Shown here piece after piece: positions 33,237-44,999 of a DNA stretch of 64,000 nucleotides. The position numbers and the translations under genes were made by a program. Numbering within the stretch: the first letter of the stretch is position 1; every line of letters starts with the position of its first letter. Location: contig OX596340.1 in NCBI GenBank assembly GCA_951394405.1, positions 434,001 to 498,000 on the forward strand, in the 5' to 3' direction. The notes beneath the pieces were generated by a model that was not told the DNA's origin, did not search any database, and worked only from the letters and a program-made list of their open reading frames with translations. The DNA is from Coprinellus micaceus (taxonomy: Eukaryota > Basidiomycota > Agaricomycetes > Agaricales > Psathyrellaceae).

Positions 33237-36200
33237 ATGCCGTTCCCCGCCCCCCACTCAAACCCGCACCGAGCACACGCTAGCAGCCTCACCGACGACG
33301 ACGACAGCTACGTACACATCCACGTCGGGGCTGTTTCTGCGCCGGCTTCTATCGTTGGACCTCCCCGGCTCCTAGTGCATACCGACTCCGAGTCTAACGA
33401 GGCGGCGGCATCTGCATCGGCCTCTGCCTCGATACCGGAATCAGCGGGCCCCGCTTCTGCCCCCGCCTCTGCAGGGAAATCGAACCCAGTGGACAGAGAG
33501 GATGTGACACCGACGGTGAAGCGGACGCCTTCGAACATCGATAAGAGTCTTCCGAGTTTACCCAAAGGTTCAGTTGCGAAGGAATCTTTACCATCCGCAT
33601 TGGAACCTCCGACCTTGGACGCACAGGCTACATCTGGGTCGTCGATATCCAAAGATCCTCTCACCTCTACATATCCTACTCTCACCTCTACGGATCAGGC
33701 TCCCAACCTTGATAGCCCGAAACACGACCCCGAAGGCAACGAAAAGGTTGAACCCGAACCCGAACCCACCGAAACCGAAAAGAACGAAGAATACATACCA
33801 AAGTCCCTGGACTTCGGCTTCCTCCCCATCCCGCCGCACCTGCGCTACCACCCCGACCGGCCGTTCCATTTCGGCCTGGGGTTGAACGTCGCGTTTGGGT
33901 TCGCGTCGACGTTTAGTGCGTCCCTATTCTCCCTCTCCTTTACCTTCCCTTCAGCTCATTTACTAACATCCACAACCGTGACCCCTCGCAGTCGTATCGA
34001 ACCTCTACTACAACCAACCCCTCCTCATCCAACTCTCGCACGCCTTTGGCGTGCCATACACCCGCGTGTCCTCCATCCCCACGCTTACGCAGGCGGGGTA
34101 CGCGACGGGGCTGTTGTTTATTAGTCCGTTGGGGGATTTGGTTCCGAGGTGAGCTTTGTCCTTCTTTTCTCCCGCCTTACCTTCTCTAGCAATTACTGAC
34201 GAGAAACGGACATCTAGGCGACCGCTGATCCTGATAACGATAACACTGAGCACGGTCCTGACGATCGGGCTGTGTGTGGCGAGGGACGTGAGGGTGTTCG
34301 AGGGCGTGAGCTATGCGGTGGGGGTGTGTACGGTTACGCCGCAGATTCTTATTCCCGTGAGGTCTTCTTTCTTCCTCCCGCATTGTCGCGAGTCTTTTCG
34401 AGGGTCATTTAGAGAGGTCTTCCCCGCCTCCGCACCCGCACCCCAAATCCCAAATCCCAACTAAAGAACGACACTAACCCACGAACCCAGCTCGCAGCAG
34501 ACCTCGCACCCCCCGAACGCCGCGCGTCCGCCATATCGGTGGTGCTGAGCGGGCTCCTCTTCGGGATCCTCATCGCGCGCGTCCTCTCGGGTGTCATTGC
34601 TGAGTATACTAGGTGCGTTTCTCCTCATATTTTAGCGCCCTCCTCTCCCACTTCCTTCTCCATCCATACATTCGACGAGGGAAGGAGAGGAGAAGGGGCG
34701 ATGCGCTGTATTCACCCGACAAGAAAATATTCAGAGGGAGCGATGTAACTGACCCAAACCTCCCACAGCTGGCGCGTCGTCTACTTCTTCGCCCTCTCCG
34801 TCCAATCCCTCGTCCTCCTCGGCGCGTACCTCCTCCTCCCCTCCTACCCCGCGAAGAATAGAGGGGAGGGAGAGGGGAGGTTGACGTATGTGAAGATACT
34901 TGGGAGTGAGTTTCCTTTCTCTGTTATCTCCTCGTCACCTTTCCTCTCTATCCTATTCCCGAACTCGAAAGAAAAAAAAAAGCTCACGGAGAGTTGAAAT
35001 TTGGAAGGCATGGCCCACTTCGCCTACACCGAACCCGTCCTCGTGCAATGCACCCTCGTCAACCTCGCCTCCGCAGCCGCCTTCGCCAACTTCTGGGTCA
35101 CGTTGACGTTCCTCCTCGGCGGGGATCCGTATAATTATTCGACGTAAGCCTCCTTCCTTCCGAGTCTTATTGCTCTTGCCGTTATTCTTGCCATTCCTAC
35201 TGCTATTGATATTCCCGTTGCTATTGCTATTCCCGTTGTTACTGTTATCATTCCACCCGGGAATGCGAAGTGTGAGGATGGGAAGCTAACGCGAGAGATA
35301 CAGGCTGGTGATAGGCCTGTTCGGCCTGGTTGGTATGGCGGGGGTGGCGTTTGGGCCTGTGGTGGGGTGTGTGATTGATCGGTTGGTGCCTTGGTGCGTG
35401 CCTTTTCTTCGTCCCTCTCCCTGCTTCCTCCCCATTACCCCGTTTACACGGTCTGATACGTGGGAATTAGGTACGCCTCCCTCGCAGCCGTGCTGGGCTA
35501 CCTCCTCTTCCAGATCATACACACCGCCGCAGGGACGAAGAGCGTAGCGGTGGTCGTCATCGCGTGTTTTGGCCTGGACGTGTTCAGGCAGATGTTGCAA
35601 GTTAGTTTGACGACGGCTGCGTTTTCGTGAGTTTCTGCTCCTTCGCACTCTCCCAGATATTTTCTGTTCTGCCCTGTATATGTACCAGGGAGAGGTTGCA
35701 GAATGGGAGTAACTGATTCGTTATACAGGATTTCGACGGCGGCGAGGGCACGGCTGAACGCGATTCTGATATTGGGGATCTTCGTTGGTCAGGTCACAGG
35801 CACGGCTCTGGGCACGCATCTCTTTCTTAACTATGGGTTCTTAACGAACGCGGGGTTGAATATTGGGTTGATGGGGTTCCAGGTGCGTGTCTACTTCAAA
35901 ATACCTCCATCCCCCTTCCTCTCGCTTGCTCGCTCGTAAACATGTCGCCGAGGGACGAACGAAAACGCTGATGCTGGTGAACAGTTACTCCTCCTCGGTG
36001 CGAGAGGTCCTGGACTGGGACGATACGGCTGGTTCGGTTGGGCGAAGACGAAGGAGGGGTGGGAATGGAGACGCTCAAGGGCTCTGAACCTAATGAACGG
36101 GGCGGATGACGTGCTTTTACCTCCGAGCGCCCCGAGTTCCGAAATCCCTGTCCAGACAAAGCACGCTCCTGCTCGTCTGGGCGATCTGCCTGCAACGGAC

Positions 36201-36380
36201 TCGCACCCGCACCGTCTCGCTGGCGGTAACCCACCCGCTCTCGGAATGGGTACGCCGGGAAATTCGAGCGCACCCCTTCTTGTGCGTGAGGATGTGGGGC
36301 GGAGGGTGTCGGCAGTGAGCGAAGGGGGGCAGGAAGAGGATGGGGAGGTGGGGGTAGGGAGTGTGTTGAGTCTTAAATAG
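33237..36380 (+). CDS. MFS permease with long hydrophilic termini
   Basis: ATG at 33237. The first ~190 residues are hydrophilic, rich in Ala-Ser then acidic (EPEPEPTETEKNEE). Membrane segments follow across about ten exons: NVAFGFASTF, SNLYYNQPLLIQLSHAFGV, LTQAGYATGLLFISPLGDLV, RPLILITITLSTVLTIGLCV, RRASAISVVLSGLLFGILIA, WRVVYFFALSVQSLVLLGA, LVIGLFGLVGMAGVAFGPVV, ARLNAILILGIFVGQVTGTA and GLMGFQ. A last exon gives a hydrophilic tail ending VLSLK at 36380. The NQPLL and GD(L)VPRR features fit major facilitator permeases. Substrate unknown. The last two exons were duplicated to 22632-23341. Confidence 0.83.
35165..35250 (+). repeat. imperfect tandem repeat in an MFS intron
   Basis: Several imperfect copies of TATTCCCGTTGCTATTG-like units make up much of this intron. 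Confidence 0.6.
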
Positions 36381-37099
36381 GGACAGGGGGAGGGGAGAGA
36401 GAAGGGTGGGTGGTGGGAGGTTGTTGAGTTGAATTGGGAAAGGAGTTGGGGGAGTGGGAATAGGGATGGGAGTCGGGTGAGCGAGAGGAGTGGGGAATAT
36501 AAGGAGGGTGTGTGGATGTAGGGTGGAGGGGAGGAGGATATAATGTTCGAAAGAAACTCGCTCTCGCTGCGTGACGCATGACGGCTCTCTACTCGACTTT
36601 TCTTGCTTATCACATTGATTCATCATGATCCCAGTCTAGGCGCTGTACTTTCGCATTCTCATACGCATAGCTTAGACCCATGTTTCCTCAGTTTGCTGCA
36701 ACGTCTAAATCATAGCTTATATCTATCACATATACGTATCATACTTTCGGATCGCAAATCGTAAGCTCTGCTGTTGCTGGTGCTTTTCCTCAAGAGGTTC
36801 CGCTGCATTCTTCTCGAAGGTTAGCTCAGTTACTCGCTCACAGTCAACGCCTTGGCTCAGATCCCGGTGCCAGTACTAGCGGAAGTGCTGGTGGAATGAT
36901 AAGCGCCCGCCGGTCGGGACGGGCCGGCAAACCCTAACCTAGCGTACGGCCGGCTTCCACGCCCAAAACGACAGCTTCCCTTCTTCCCTCCTCCCATCAT
37001 CTCCGCTGGTCAACACACTGCTCGACGCTCCAGAATCTACTGCACTGGACTATTTCTCTTTGGCGACACCCGCACTGCTAGGCTACAGACGCGCACATC
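36381..37099. other. intergenic, MFS 3' flank to FunK1-b promoter
   Basis: There is no gene. The G-rich 3' flank of MFS resembles the flank of the remnant at 22500-22631. From about 36895 the sequence matches the inverted copy ending near 27215. Confidence 0.5.
36900..36908 (+). promoter_or_regulatory. shared promoter motif, FunK1-b
   Basis: Exact TAAGCGCCC, 192 bp upstream of the FunK1-b start, in the same orientation as at the BTB genes. Confidence 0.58.
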
Positions 37100-38640
37100 A
37101 TGTGCGGCACTGTTCTTGATGATGGCTCGATAGTGCCGGAAGTCTTGAGGGAAACGGTCGACATACCGTGGCGAGGTGACCTTGACAATGGAGGCGGCGG
37201 TTTAGAAGCGCGTCGGCACTCGCCAGTTGCCACCACTACGGACATAGCTCTTTCAACGAACGCAATTTCCCAGCATGACACAGCCTTGGCCCTGGACGAG
37301 CAACCTGGAGAGAATGGCGGCACACCTCGAGACTCGGGCACTACGGCCTGGAACGCGGCTTCGGAATTCAGTTTTATAACCGGTTTTGCTAATATCCCAG
37401 GAGAGGATGGTGGAGGAGGATGCGGGGAGGGCAGGAGGAAGGGAAACGAAACGTGTTCTTTGACACTTGCTTGTGATTCTCGTGGCGGTCGATACGAGGA
37501 AGTGTCTGCTGGATATATTTTGGCTCCAAGCCCTCTCCGCGCGGTACGGCCTCTAACGACGGCCGCCCTTTCTGTTCATAGCGCAAGGAGTGATCACGAG
37601 CCCCCACCTCGGTCACGCGCGAAACGGCGGTACTTCCTGGTATATGACGAGGCTTGCACGGACCTTGATAGTCCGGGGGTTACTTCTCTGCAAGACGACT
37701 TCACTGGGCTTAATGAGTGCTTGATGGGTGTGTCGTATCCCTTCTTGTGTGCTTACTCGTTCTGACCGCTTCTTAGCTCTTATGTTGCTATTCTGCGCTG
37801 GCTGGGTTCATCGCGATGTAGGTTCCAGGAACGTGCTGCTCTGGAAGGATTCCCCAGGAGCCCTACATGGGAAACTGCGAGACTTGGAATTCGTAAAGAG
37901 ATTTCCTTTGGAACCTGAATTGACGTCGCACGATTCTGGGTTTGTGAGTGGTCACCTTGGTACTGTGCATTGTAGATCCTGAAGAGCGTTTTCCACAGGG
38001 AAGTCCATACTTCTTGCCTGTCGAGGTGGGTTATGGGCAGTACATGGAACACATCTCCAATACGAGAAAACCACGGAGGATAGGCTCAACCCCAGAATCA
38101 TCATCTGGCTCTGACGAGGAAGGCGGCGGCCAATCGGACGGATCTGACCTTGAAAACCCTACACAAGAGGACCCCGTCCAGCACAACTTCGCTCACGACT
38201 TGGAATCCTTGTGGTGGATGGCCGTCTGGGCGGTTACCTGTCGTCTCGGATTCTGGAATACCGTCTATACGGTGTTCATCCCTCACTTTGGCGTCGCATC
38301 AGAGGCACGGATGACTTTCATCGAGAGTCCTGGCCAGCTCAGCAGGTGCCTTGACGCGTTGCCTCGCTCTGTATCCCGTGTCGTTGGTAAGCCCCTCGAG
38401 CGATCGAGGAGATGGTTCGCGGAGTCTTACGCGACTTGGACCGCGCAAGGAGGGGAGAGCCGGAGAGACCCAGCGGAGTATTCGAGAGGTTATGCGGCGC
38501 TTTGGAGGCTTGTCTCGCAGAAATTTGAGGGGGATGTTCCGAAGCTTGTCAGGATGTCGAATCCTGTCTTCAAGGTCACGACGGTCGACTATGGCAGCGA
38601 TTCGTCTGTGGGGCGTACCAGCCCGGATCCGAGTCGTTGA
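37100..38640 (+). CDS. FunK1-like kinase, catalytic lobe only (FunK1-b)
   Basis: Exons 37100-37727, 37777-37943 and 37999-38640 join to 478 residues. It is the inverted duplicate of FunK1-a. The first ~185 residues are low-complexity with no nucleotide-binding lobe, followed by RAKRRYFLVYDEACTDLD, GWVHRDVGSRNVLLW, GKLRDLEFVKRF, GSPYFLPVEVGYG and DLESLWWMAVWAVTCRLG. Relative to FunK1-a, about 200 bp around the old start codon are deleted (after CACTGTTCTTG), so translation would begin at a different ATG and lack the AYAPFEPT segment. It keeps HRD and Asn but is probably not a conventional kinase. It converges on BTB-8, with 55 bp between stops. Confidence 0.7.
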
Positions 38641-38695
38641 CTTGGGGTTATACACAGTGATCATATTCGTATGGTGTAAGGCTCAAATCTACATT

Positions 38696-39841
38696 CTATA
38701 TCTCATCCTTGAGCTCCCCCCACTCAGGGAGTTTGAAGTAAATCGGCAACACACTCCACACGCCCTTCCTAGCGTCCTGGTGAGCGTCTTTGGCATAGTG
38801 AAGGCAAGGGTCGCAGAGCTCGCCAATCGAGCCATTCTCGAACCCGGCTTCGAAAGCCTCCCATTTATGGAAAACGCTCGAGGGGTACACAGGATCGTTC
38901 AAGACATGCAACACGAGTCGCCGTGACATGTTGCCGCACTTGGTCCGGTTTTTGCAGCTCTGGAGAGTTCCGACCTCACGAATCCACTGGTATGTTTCCT
39001 GTGTTCGCACGGAAAGTAGGATGTCTCGACCGCAGATGAAGCTTCGGAGGGCATCGTAGGGCATTGGGAGCTCATTTGACAGGTAGAAAACATTGTCCTG
39101 GATAGTGTCTGTGAGAACGCGACGACGCATCACTGGAACTGTTCTTGCTCTCACCAGGTCCCTCGCCGGTCCCATTAGTTCAACGTAGAGCGAAGGCAGG
39201 ATCGATCTTATGTTACATTCATAAGCGAAGCGAATCATGGCGTACAGTTTCTTGCACTCGCGGTCGTAGACTGTGTCGGTTGGGAAAGTAAAGTGCGTCC
39301 AGCCTGTACGGTCAACGTCGTCGAACTCTTCTAGGGTCGTTGGGAACTCGCGCTTCAAGCGGGCTAAGGCTTCGTCCTTCATGTAATCGATCTCGTACTT
39401 CCTGCCAAGCCGTATCATGGCCGCCACCACGAAGAAGTGGGGTACCTTCCCGGCGCTGACGTACTCCCTGGACATCCGATGCACTCATGTGTTAGCGCCC
39501 ACCAAAATCATCCGAGGTGGTTCTTTCAGTTCGACTTACCGGTCTCCATAGAGAATGAGCAAGACGTGCTTGATGTCCTCGGCGCTATCTTGAAGGTGAA
39601 CTACTGGGCACCCATCGATAGTGGGCTCGCTAGCTGGGTGGGGGATCCTGAATAGGTCGGCGAAGATGGGGGAGTTTTTAGCGAGGATGGAGCGATGGAC
39701 CTTGAACTGAGTGTTCTCGGCTTGGAGGACGATGCTTCCGTCCTCGAACCAGAGCTTCTCCGATTTCTCTGGCGGTTCGACCGACGAGGCGTGGGTGCTT
39801 TCCTTCCCTAGGTCATCCTCAGTCCTGCGGCGCTTGGACAT
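38696..39841 (-). CDS. BTB/POZ domain protein (BTB-8)
   Basis: This is an inverted near-identical copy of BTB-7 with the same three-exon layout (exon 1 39841-39540). It starts MSKRRRTEDD, then has EDGSIVLQAENTQFKVHRSIL, SPIFADLFRIPHP, AAMIRLGRKYEIDYMKDEAL, SCKNRTKC, LCDPC, a His and LPIYFKLPEWGELKDEI. Only scattered substitutions separate the two, so both copies seem to have kept their frames. The 57-nt in-frame second intron is also conserved. An 11-G run lies in the 5' flank (39910-39920), where the other copy has a shorter G run. Confidence 0.88.
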
Positions 39842-39909
39842 ACTATTGGGTCGGTTCGCTCCGTGGGGTCAAAGTTTGGAGAGCAATGGGCGTCCCAGTG
39901 TGGAACAAA

Positions 39910-39920
39910 GGGGGGGGGGG
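39910..39920 (+). repeat. 11-G homopolymer
   Basis: A G11 run in the BTB-8 5' flank. The duplicate copy near 23966-23970 has only about five (read as C on the plus strand), so this is a recent expansion or a sequencing-sensitive site. Confidence 0.7.
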
Positions 39921-40040
39921 TCGACCAAAAGGGCGATAGAAGGCGTGGAAGGCTGAGAATGAAAGACTCCCGACACGAGGACGTCAGCCTGCAGACGATT
40001 AGTCAGTACATCCTCCGGTGTTCAAACATACGTCATCGGT

Positions 40041-40063
40041 GCGGTCGCGTTGTTGGGCGCTTA
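40041..40063 (-). promoter_or_regulatory. shared promoter motif, BTB-8
   Basis: The plus strand reads GCGGTCGCGTTGTT then GGGCGCTTA (40055-40063), 214 bp upstream of the BTB-8 start. It is the mirror of the BTB-7 motif. Confidence 0.6.
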
Positions 40064-40239
40064 AATTGATGGGCAGCCTTCGAGCGCCCATAAACTGGTT
40101 TATGGCTGCTGGCCATACCGCACTGAGATCGGGTTCGGGTAGTTCTTCGAGCGAAATATACATAGCCTTCGCAAACATCGGAGTCGTAGAACGATGGTGT
40201 ACGAAGACATACTGAATGAATCGGGGATAGCTGATAGTA

Positions 40240-40700
40240 CTCGTCATTGCCAAAAGTGATGGCACTCGGGCGTTTTTACCGCCAAACCCGTGGATTTCGG
40301 TCGCGTCCACACAGCTTCATACACAACCAATACCTATGATACTTTGCGAATGTACAGTGAATTACACTGGAATTACGACCCTTAGAGATGGGTCTGACAG
40401 GCATAGCCATCCCACGGTTATTGCCTTGTCTTTCGGAGGCATGCTCCAAAATGAGCTAGGGCCTGTGAAACCACACCCAAAAGTGCGTAATTGAGTTGAC
40501 CCTGATTTTACTGGTTCTATATCTTTTCATCCGGGATGCTGACTGGGTCGAAGATTGAGGGAATGAATGTGCATGCTATTGGCTGTATTGTCATAGAATA
40601 TCTAACTACTGGAAGGCTCTGGGTCCCCAAACGAACACTTGACTTCTCCCTTGTTTGGCGGTAAAAACGCCCGAGTGCCATCACTTTTGGCAATGACGAG
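40240..40700. mobile_element. 461-bp TA-flanked MITE (Tc1/mariner-like)
   Basis: It has perfect 48-bp terminal inverted repeats starting CTCGTCATTGCCAAAAGTGA and ending with its reverse complement, flanked on both sides by TA (40238-40239 and 40701-40702). TA target duplication is typical of the Tc1/mariner superfamily. There is no coding capacity. The inverted duplicate block has the uninterrupted site (GGTACCTACTATC at 23631-23643), so this is a true insertion. Confidence 0.93.
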
Positions 40701-40702
40701 TA

Positions 40703-42613
40703 TGTACCTGATGGCTACGATCCCTCCGGTGCGAGAGGCGGAGTGTTAGCGCGTTAATCCTCTCTTTCAGTTGCGCGTTAGCACTTTACGTCAAGTGGCC
40801 CGGTGAGGGGTGCGAGCTAGAAGTGATGGAAATAGCCAAGCTCTGCCTAGTGTCATGTGGACAACAAAATTTTGGACCTAGATGTTTTACGATCCACCTT
40901 CCAATACATAGGTGCGTGCCGGTAGTCATTATTCAAAATATGCTATAGCCGCTGATTGAGCCTCGGACCGGGATGAAAGGTCCTAACCTTCTCTTCCCAC
41001 TCATCCCATACTACCAATAGCTCACTTCGTGGACCTCCGGCCCTCACGATGAGAATAAAGCCGCTCGCGGCCTTCCCTGATTTTCGGGCAATATTATTAA
41101 TGGGGTCATGTCTGTGGCTTCCGACGCATGTCGTTGCGCAGCAGATCAAGGAAGTCACAGTGGCACACGAGGGTTTCGATAGGAATAGGGTAAAGCCTTC
41201 CGGGAGCTTCAAAGTTTGCCCGTTGGGCGACTACCTCTTGCGGAGGATAGGACAAACTGACCAGACTCTCTTAATCTTTCTCGATGCCGCGCACGCCAGG
41301 GCGGTCCTTAACTCTAATCCTTATAACCTTACCCAACCAGGAATGGACCGCATGCTCATATAATTATAGTCTACCCTCCAGAGCCGCACACGGCGGGTTA
41401 TCGCTAAGCACGCGCATCGGATTGTTCCGAACCTCGGCCTCGCACGAGCGCTTAACAAACTACGACTCAGGTCCCCGTCCTCAGAAGCAAGGTAACTTGC
41501 CGGTTGCCGTCTAAGGCTATTTGTATGTACTAATAATGTGGTGAGCCCGTCCCCGTTTTCATAAGCTTTACGCTCTGGAACCAGTTTCGCTGAATGGAAG
41601 CGAGCGTGAAATTAAAGACCAAAGTCTACGCCTCCCACCGGTTTTAGATCACTTCGACCGTATATTCCCGGCTGGGCGCTAATTCAGGCTTCGCATGCGT
41701 TTTCGTTCTTCTTCAAGTACACAAGCTCCGAGTTTTATAATAAGTCTCCCCGCTCATCCGTAGCAGTCCGTAGCGCCGCATTGCCCCCTCTGGGAGGTAG
41801 CCGTTCCATCTTTCTGCTTACTGATTTACCGGTTTGCAAGACAGTTACGATGATGCAACTTTGCCTCTTCCCGGCATGATGGATTGGTTTTGATGGGCCT
41901 AAGGAGAGATCTGACAGTGTGCCCGAAAGTCACATCCTCCCAGGGTCCGGCACCCCCGACTCTTCCTTGGCTTGAAGCATGTGCCCGCCCACAGATATAA
42001 ACAGGGCTTCTGTTTGCATGCCAGGCTAACTCGCCCTGTTCTCTTGCCGTGTCGCCTCGCACACTCGCCTACCACCCCGGTGCTCCGCCGCAAGGAACTG
42101 AATAGAGGGCCTGGGTAAGTCTACGTGTGCTTGGGCATGCACGCTATGCCTGCTTTGCCGCCCGCATGCTGCATGGCACGGGCGCAATTCATCTCGCTCT
42201 CGTGTTGATAGCCATCCAGGTCGTGAACTCCTCCTGGTCTTCCGTAACTCGTCTCGGTGAGCCCTCCTCATCCCTGTCTAGCTTTCGCCCGACTCAATGC
42301 AAACCTGATTATGTCGCAGAACAGGGCTTGGGCGCAAGCTCGAGTTGCAGCCAAGCTGGGGGCCCGTATTGTGGTTTAAGTGGTCCATATCCGCTCACCA
42401 CCAGCGCTCGACTACCCCTCGAAGGGGGCCACGACCACCGTGAAGAGGCTTCTTGCGAATCTGTTGGGGCATCAGGGTGCATCCACTTCGCGCCCTGGTG
42501 TGCCCACCGAACGGTCCTCGTCGACATTCCAGGATAAGGCCAAGTCCAGTACGCCTTCGACGCCAACCAAAAGTGCAGGCCAGCATGACAAGTCCAATGT
42601 TCATGTCAAGGAG
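40703..42613. other. intergenic, edge of the duplicated block then unassigned
   Basis: Up to about 40960 it matches 23342-23600 in reverse complement. Beyond that I see no supported gene. A 104-codon frame at 41049-41363 begins with a hydrophobic stretch that looks like a signal peptide (ILLMGSCLWLPTHVVAQQ), but it has no domain and no good splice context. Confidence 0.4.
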
Positions 42614-44165
42614 ATGGAACCCCCGAAGGCGACTACGAACACCGCCCCTTCGCTCCCAGAGATCTCGACGTCGCCCAGACCTTTAGCTTCCGGGCTTCCT
42701 GGGCTTGCTACCCTCCAGCCGGAAGGAATCTTCAACGTCGAAGGGCTTGTAGCTGTGATCACTGGAGGCGGAACAGGTGAGCTTCACCATCTTGGTCTCC
42801 ATCCTTCTATGAAATCACCATCCATTCACCAACTAGACCCCTTACTTCACTATTCTTCTACTATTTATCCTTTTCATCCATCCCGAGTCATCGGGCTAAG
42901 CTGAGCTATGATGCAGGGATCGGGCTTATGATGGCCAAGGCATTGGAGAACAATGGGGCAACGGTATACATTGTCGGGCGACGCAAGGAGGTGTTGGAAG
43001 TGGCAGCCAGAGAAAATTCGGTACGTCCTGACTTTGGTGTTGGCCAATTTAGCTTGGACTGGACTTCTGAGTCAGCGTAGCTCTGACGGGATGGAAGCCT
43101 GAATGAAGGCCGGCTAGGGCCCTTCTTCAACACCTTTTGAGAAGGCCTGGCGCTTCTCCTGAGCTCATTTGAGAGATTGTAGTCAAGGCCCTATCGACAT
43201 ATGGGCAGGCATTGCCAGCTTTGCGTTCGATGTCCATGAAAGTTTGATAGTCGCCATTCACTCACTTACACTCCTTCTGCACATTTCAGAAATTCGGCCG
43301 TATCATTCCCCTACCGGGTGACATCACCGATCGCAGCTCACTTCTGTCTCTCGCCACCACGGTGAAAGATCGGCATGGGTACATTGACCTCTTGGTAAAC
43401 AACGCTGGGATTGCCAGGAATCTATTCCCTCACCCTCTCCCCTCTCCTTCTGAATCCTCTTCCGACGATGGCACAAGCATAAAAGCATTTCAAGAAGCAC
43501 TCTGGGACTGCGGCTCCCCATCCGACTTCACAGACACGTTCTCCACGAACGTCACGGCACCCTACTACACCACGATCGCCTTCCTTGAACTCCTTCATTC
43601 CGGTAACGCCAGGAGATTAAAAGAACAGGGGCAGCAAGTTGCCAACGGCGTAACAGTGCCGTACCAAACAAGCCAAGTTCTTACGGTGTCGTCATCGGGT
43701 GGGTTCCGGATAGATGCCAAAGTGCTGTCACCATCGTATACGCTTGCGAAGGCGGCTACTACACATCTGGGCAAGCTTCTTGCGAACCTGTTGGCTCCCT
43801 GGGGAATCAGGAGTAACGTCCTCGCCCCTGGGGTGTTTCCTAGCGGTATGAAGCCTGCCTTAAGAGTATACTGGGTCCAAGGGCTGATCTACTTTGACAG
43901 AAATGACAGTGGCCATGGCACCTGGAGTCAAGCTCGATCCTAACTCTATGGCGGCAAATGTGCCCCTCAAGCGAGCGGGGACAGAGGAGGTAAGCCTTAG
44001 TTTGCATTTCCCTGATACATAACTCTGACAGGTAGTTCTTCTCTTCAGGACATGACAGGCACGATTCTCTTCCTCGCGAGCCGCGCGGGGGCTTATGTCA
44101 ATGGGGCAATTTGGCTTGTAGACGGTGGGAGGGTGAGCAGCATCACAAGCACCCTATCCTACTAG
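42614..44165 (+). CDS. short-chain dehydrogenase/reductase
   Basis: Exons 42614-42776, 42917-43020, 43290-43845, 43901-43989 and 44049-44165 join to 342 residues. The Rossmann motif is TGGGTGIG (across intron 1), then GRRKEVLE, NNAGIARN, the catalytic Ser region VSSSGGF and YTLAK (Tyr-x3-Lys), with LAPGVFPSEMT and LASRAGAYVNGAIWLVDGG at the end. This is a complete NAD(P)-dependent classical SDR; substrate unknown. The second intron (269 nt) is unusually long for the window. The start is the only in-frame ATG after a stop at 42374-42376, but open frame continues upstream from 42380. Confidence 0.85.
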
Positions 44166-44999
44166 TCCACCCCAGACCTTGATTTGACATCGATTCGAGA
44201 GTCGCCCTTCTAGAATTTTGACCGTGCAAGGATTATGGGGCTGGATATGGCATTCCTGACGGATATCTATTAGATTTTTTCGTGCTAACATACTGTATTG
44301 CGTACCTTATTCCCTTCCTAACTGAATCTATGACGAGACGTCCTGTCTTCCCGTATCGTTCATTATTTCACCTACCACCCATATGTCTATATACTGTGAG
44401 ACTCGTGATGCCCTCGTGAAGGCGTGGCGGATCGATTGGAAGTCCTTGGCCCAAATAACTGCCTGCTCAGAAAGGCAAAATGAATCCCCTTTTCGGTAAA
44501 CTGCACTTCCACTGGCAGGCATGCCTATTCGCCTTTCCCTGCACACTTGTGCGTTGGATACGCCTTTTGGAACCCCACTTGGGTCGAGTCTGTGCACCCC
44601 ACAAGCACTCCAAGGTAGAACATGAGGCATTTAGAACATTTCTACCATGGGTATTGGACAGATTTTCAGATTTTTGCCCTCCAAAAAGGGTGGGCGTCGT
44701 GGGGGGGTAAAGCGGATCGTAATTCGAGTCATTTTGTCCTCTCTGGTTGCGTTTCCTTTTCAGAATAGAGCTCTTGCTCCATGGGTGCTATCATGGTGGA
44801 TCGAAGGGAAAAGTCGGATTCAATTGCCGTGATGTTGGCTTCGTGGGAACTTTGCTTTGACACGAGCTCAGGGGTGCGACAACATTCCAACGCTTTGCTC
44901 CTATCCCGCAACTCGACAACCACGAACTGGGTTCCCAGACAGACCTCAAACTCGAGAATCTCTGGGATCATCCTTTATACCTTGTCGCTTATCGGTTAC
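44166..44999. other. intergenic, no convincing gene
   Basis: Short frames on both strands show no domain. It contains the promoter of the 2OG oxygenase and the 3' flank of the SDR. Confidence 0.4.

Noticed and set aside
41049..41363. Small secreted protein candidate
   Set aside because: It has a hydrophobic N-terminal stretch, but no cysteine pattern, no domain and no support from gene context.
44213..44230. Fragment TTTTGACCGTGCA matching the end of the MITE at 48252-49114
   Set aside because: A shared 13-mer is expected by chance many times in a window of this size, and no partner terminus or target duplication was found.
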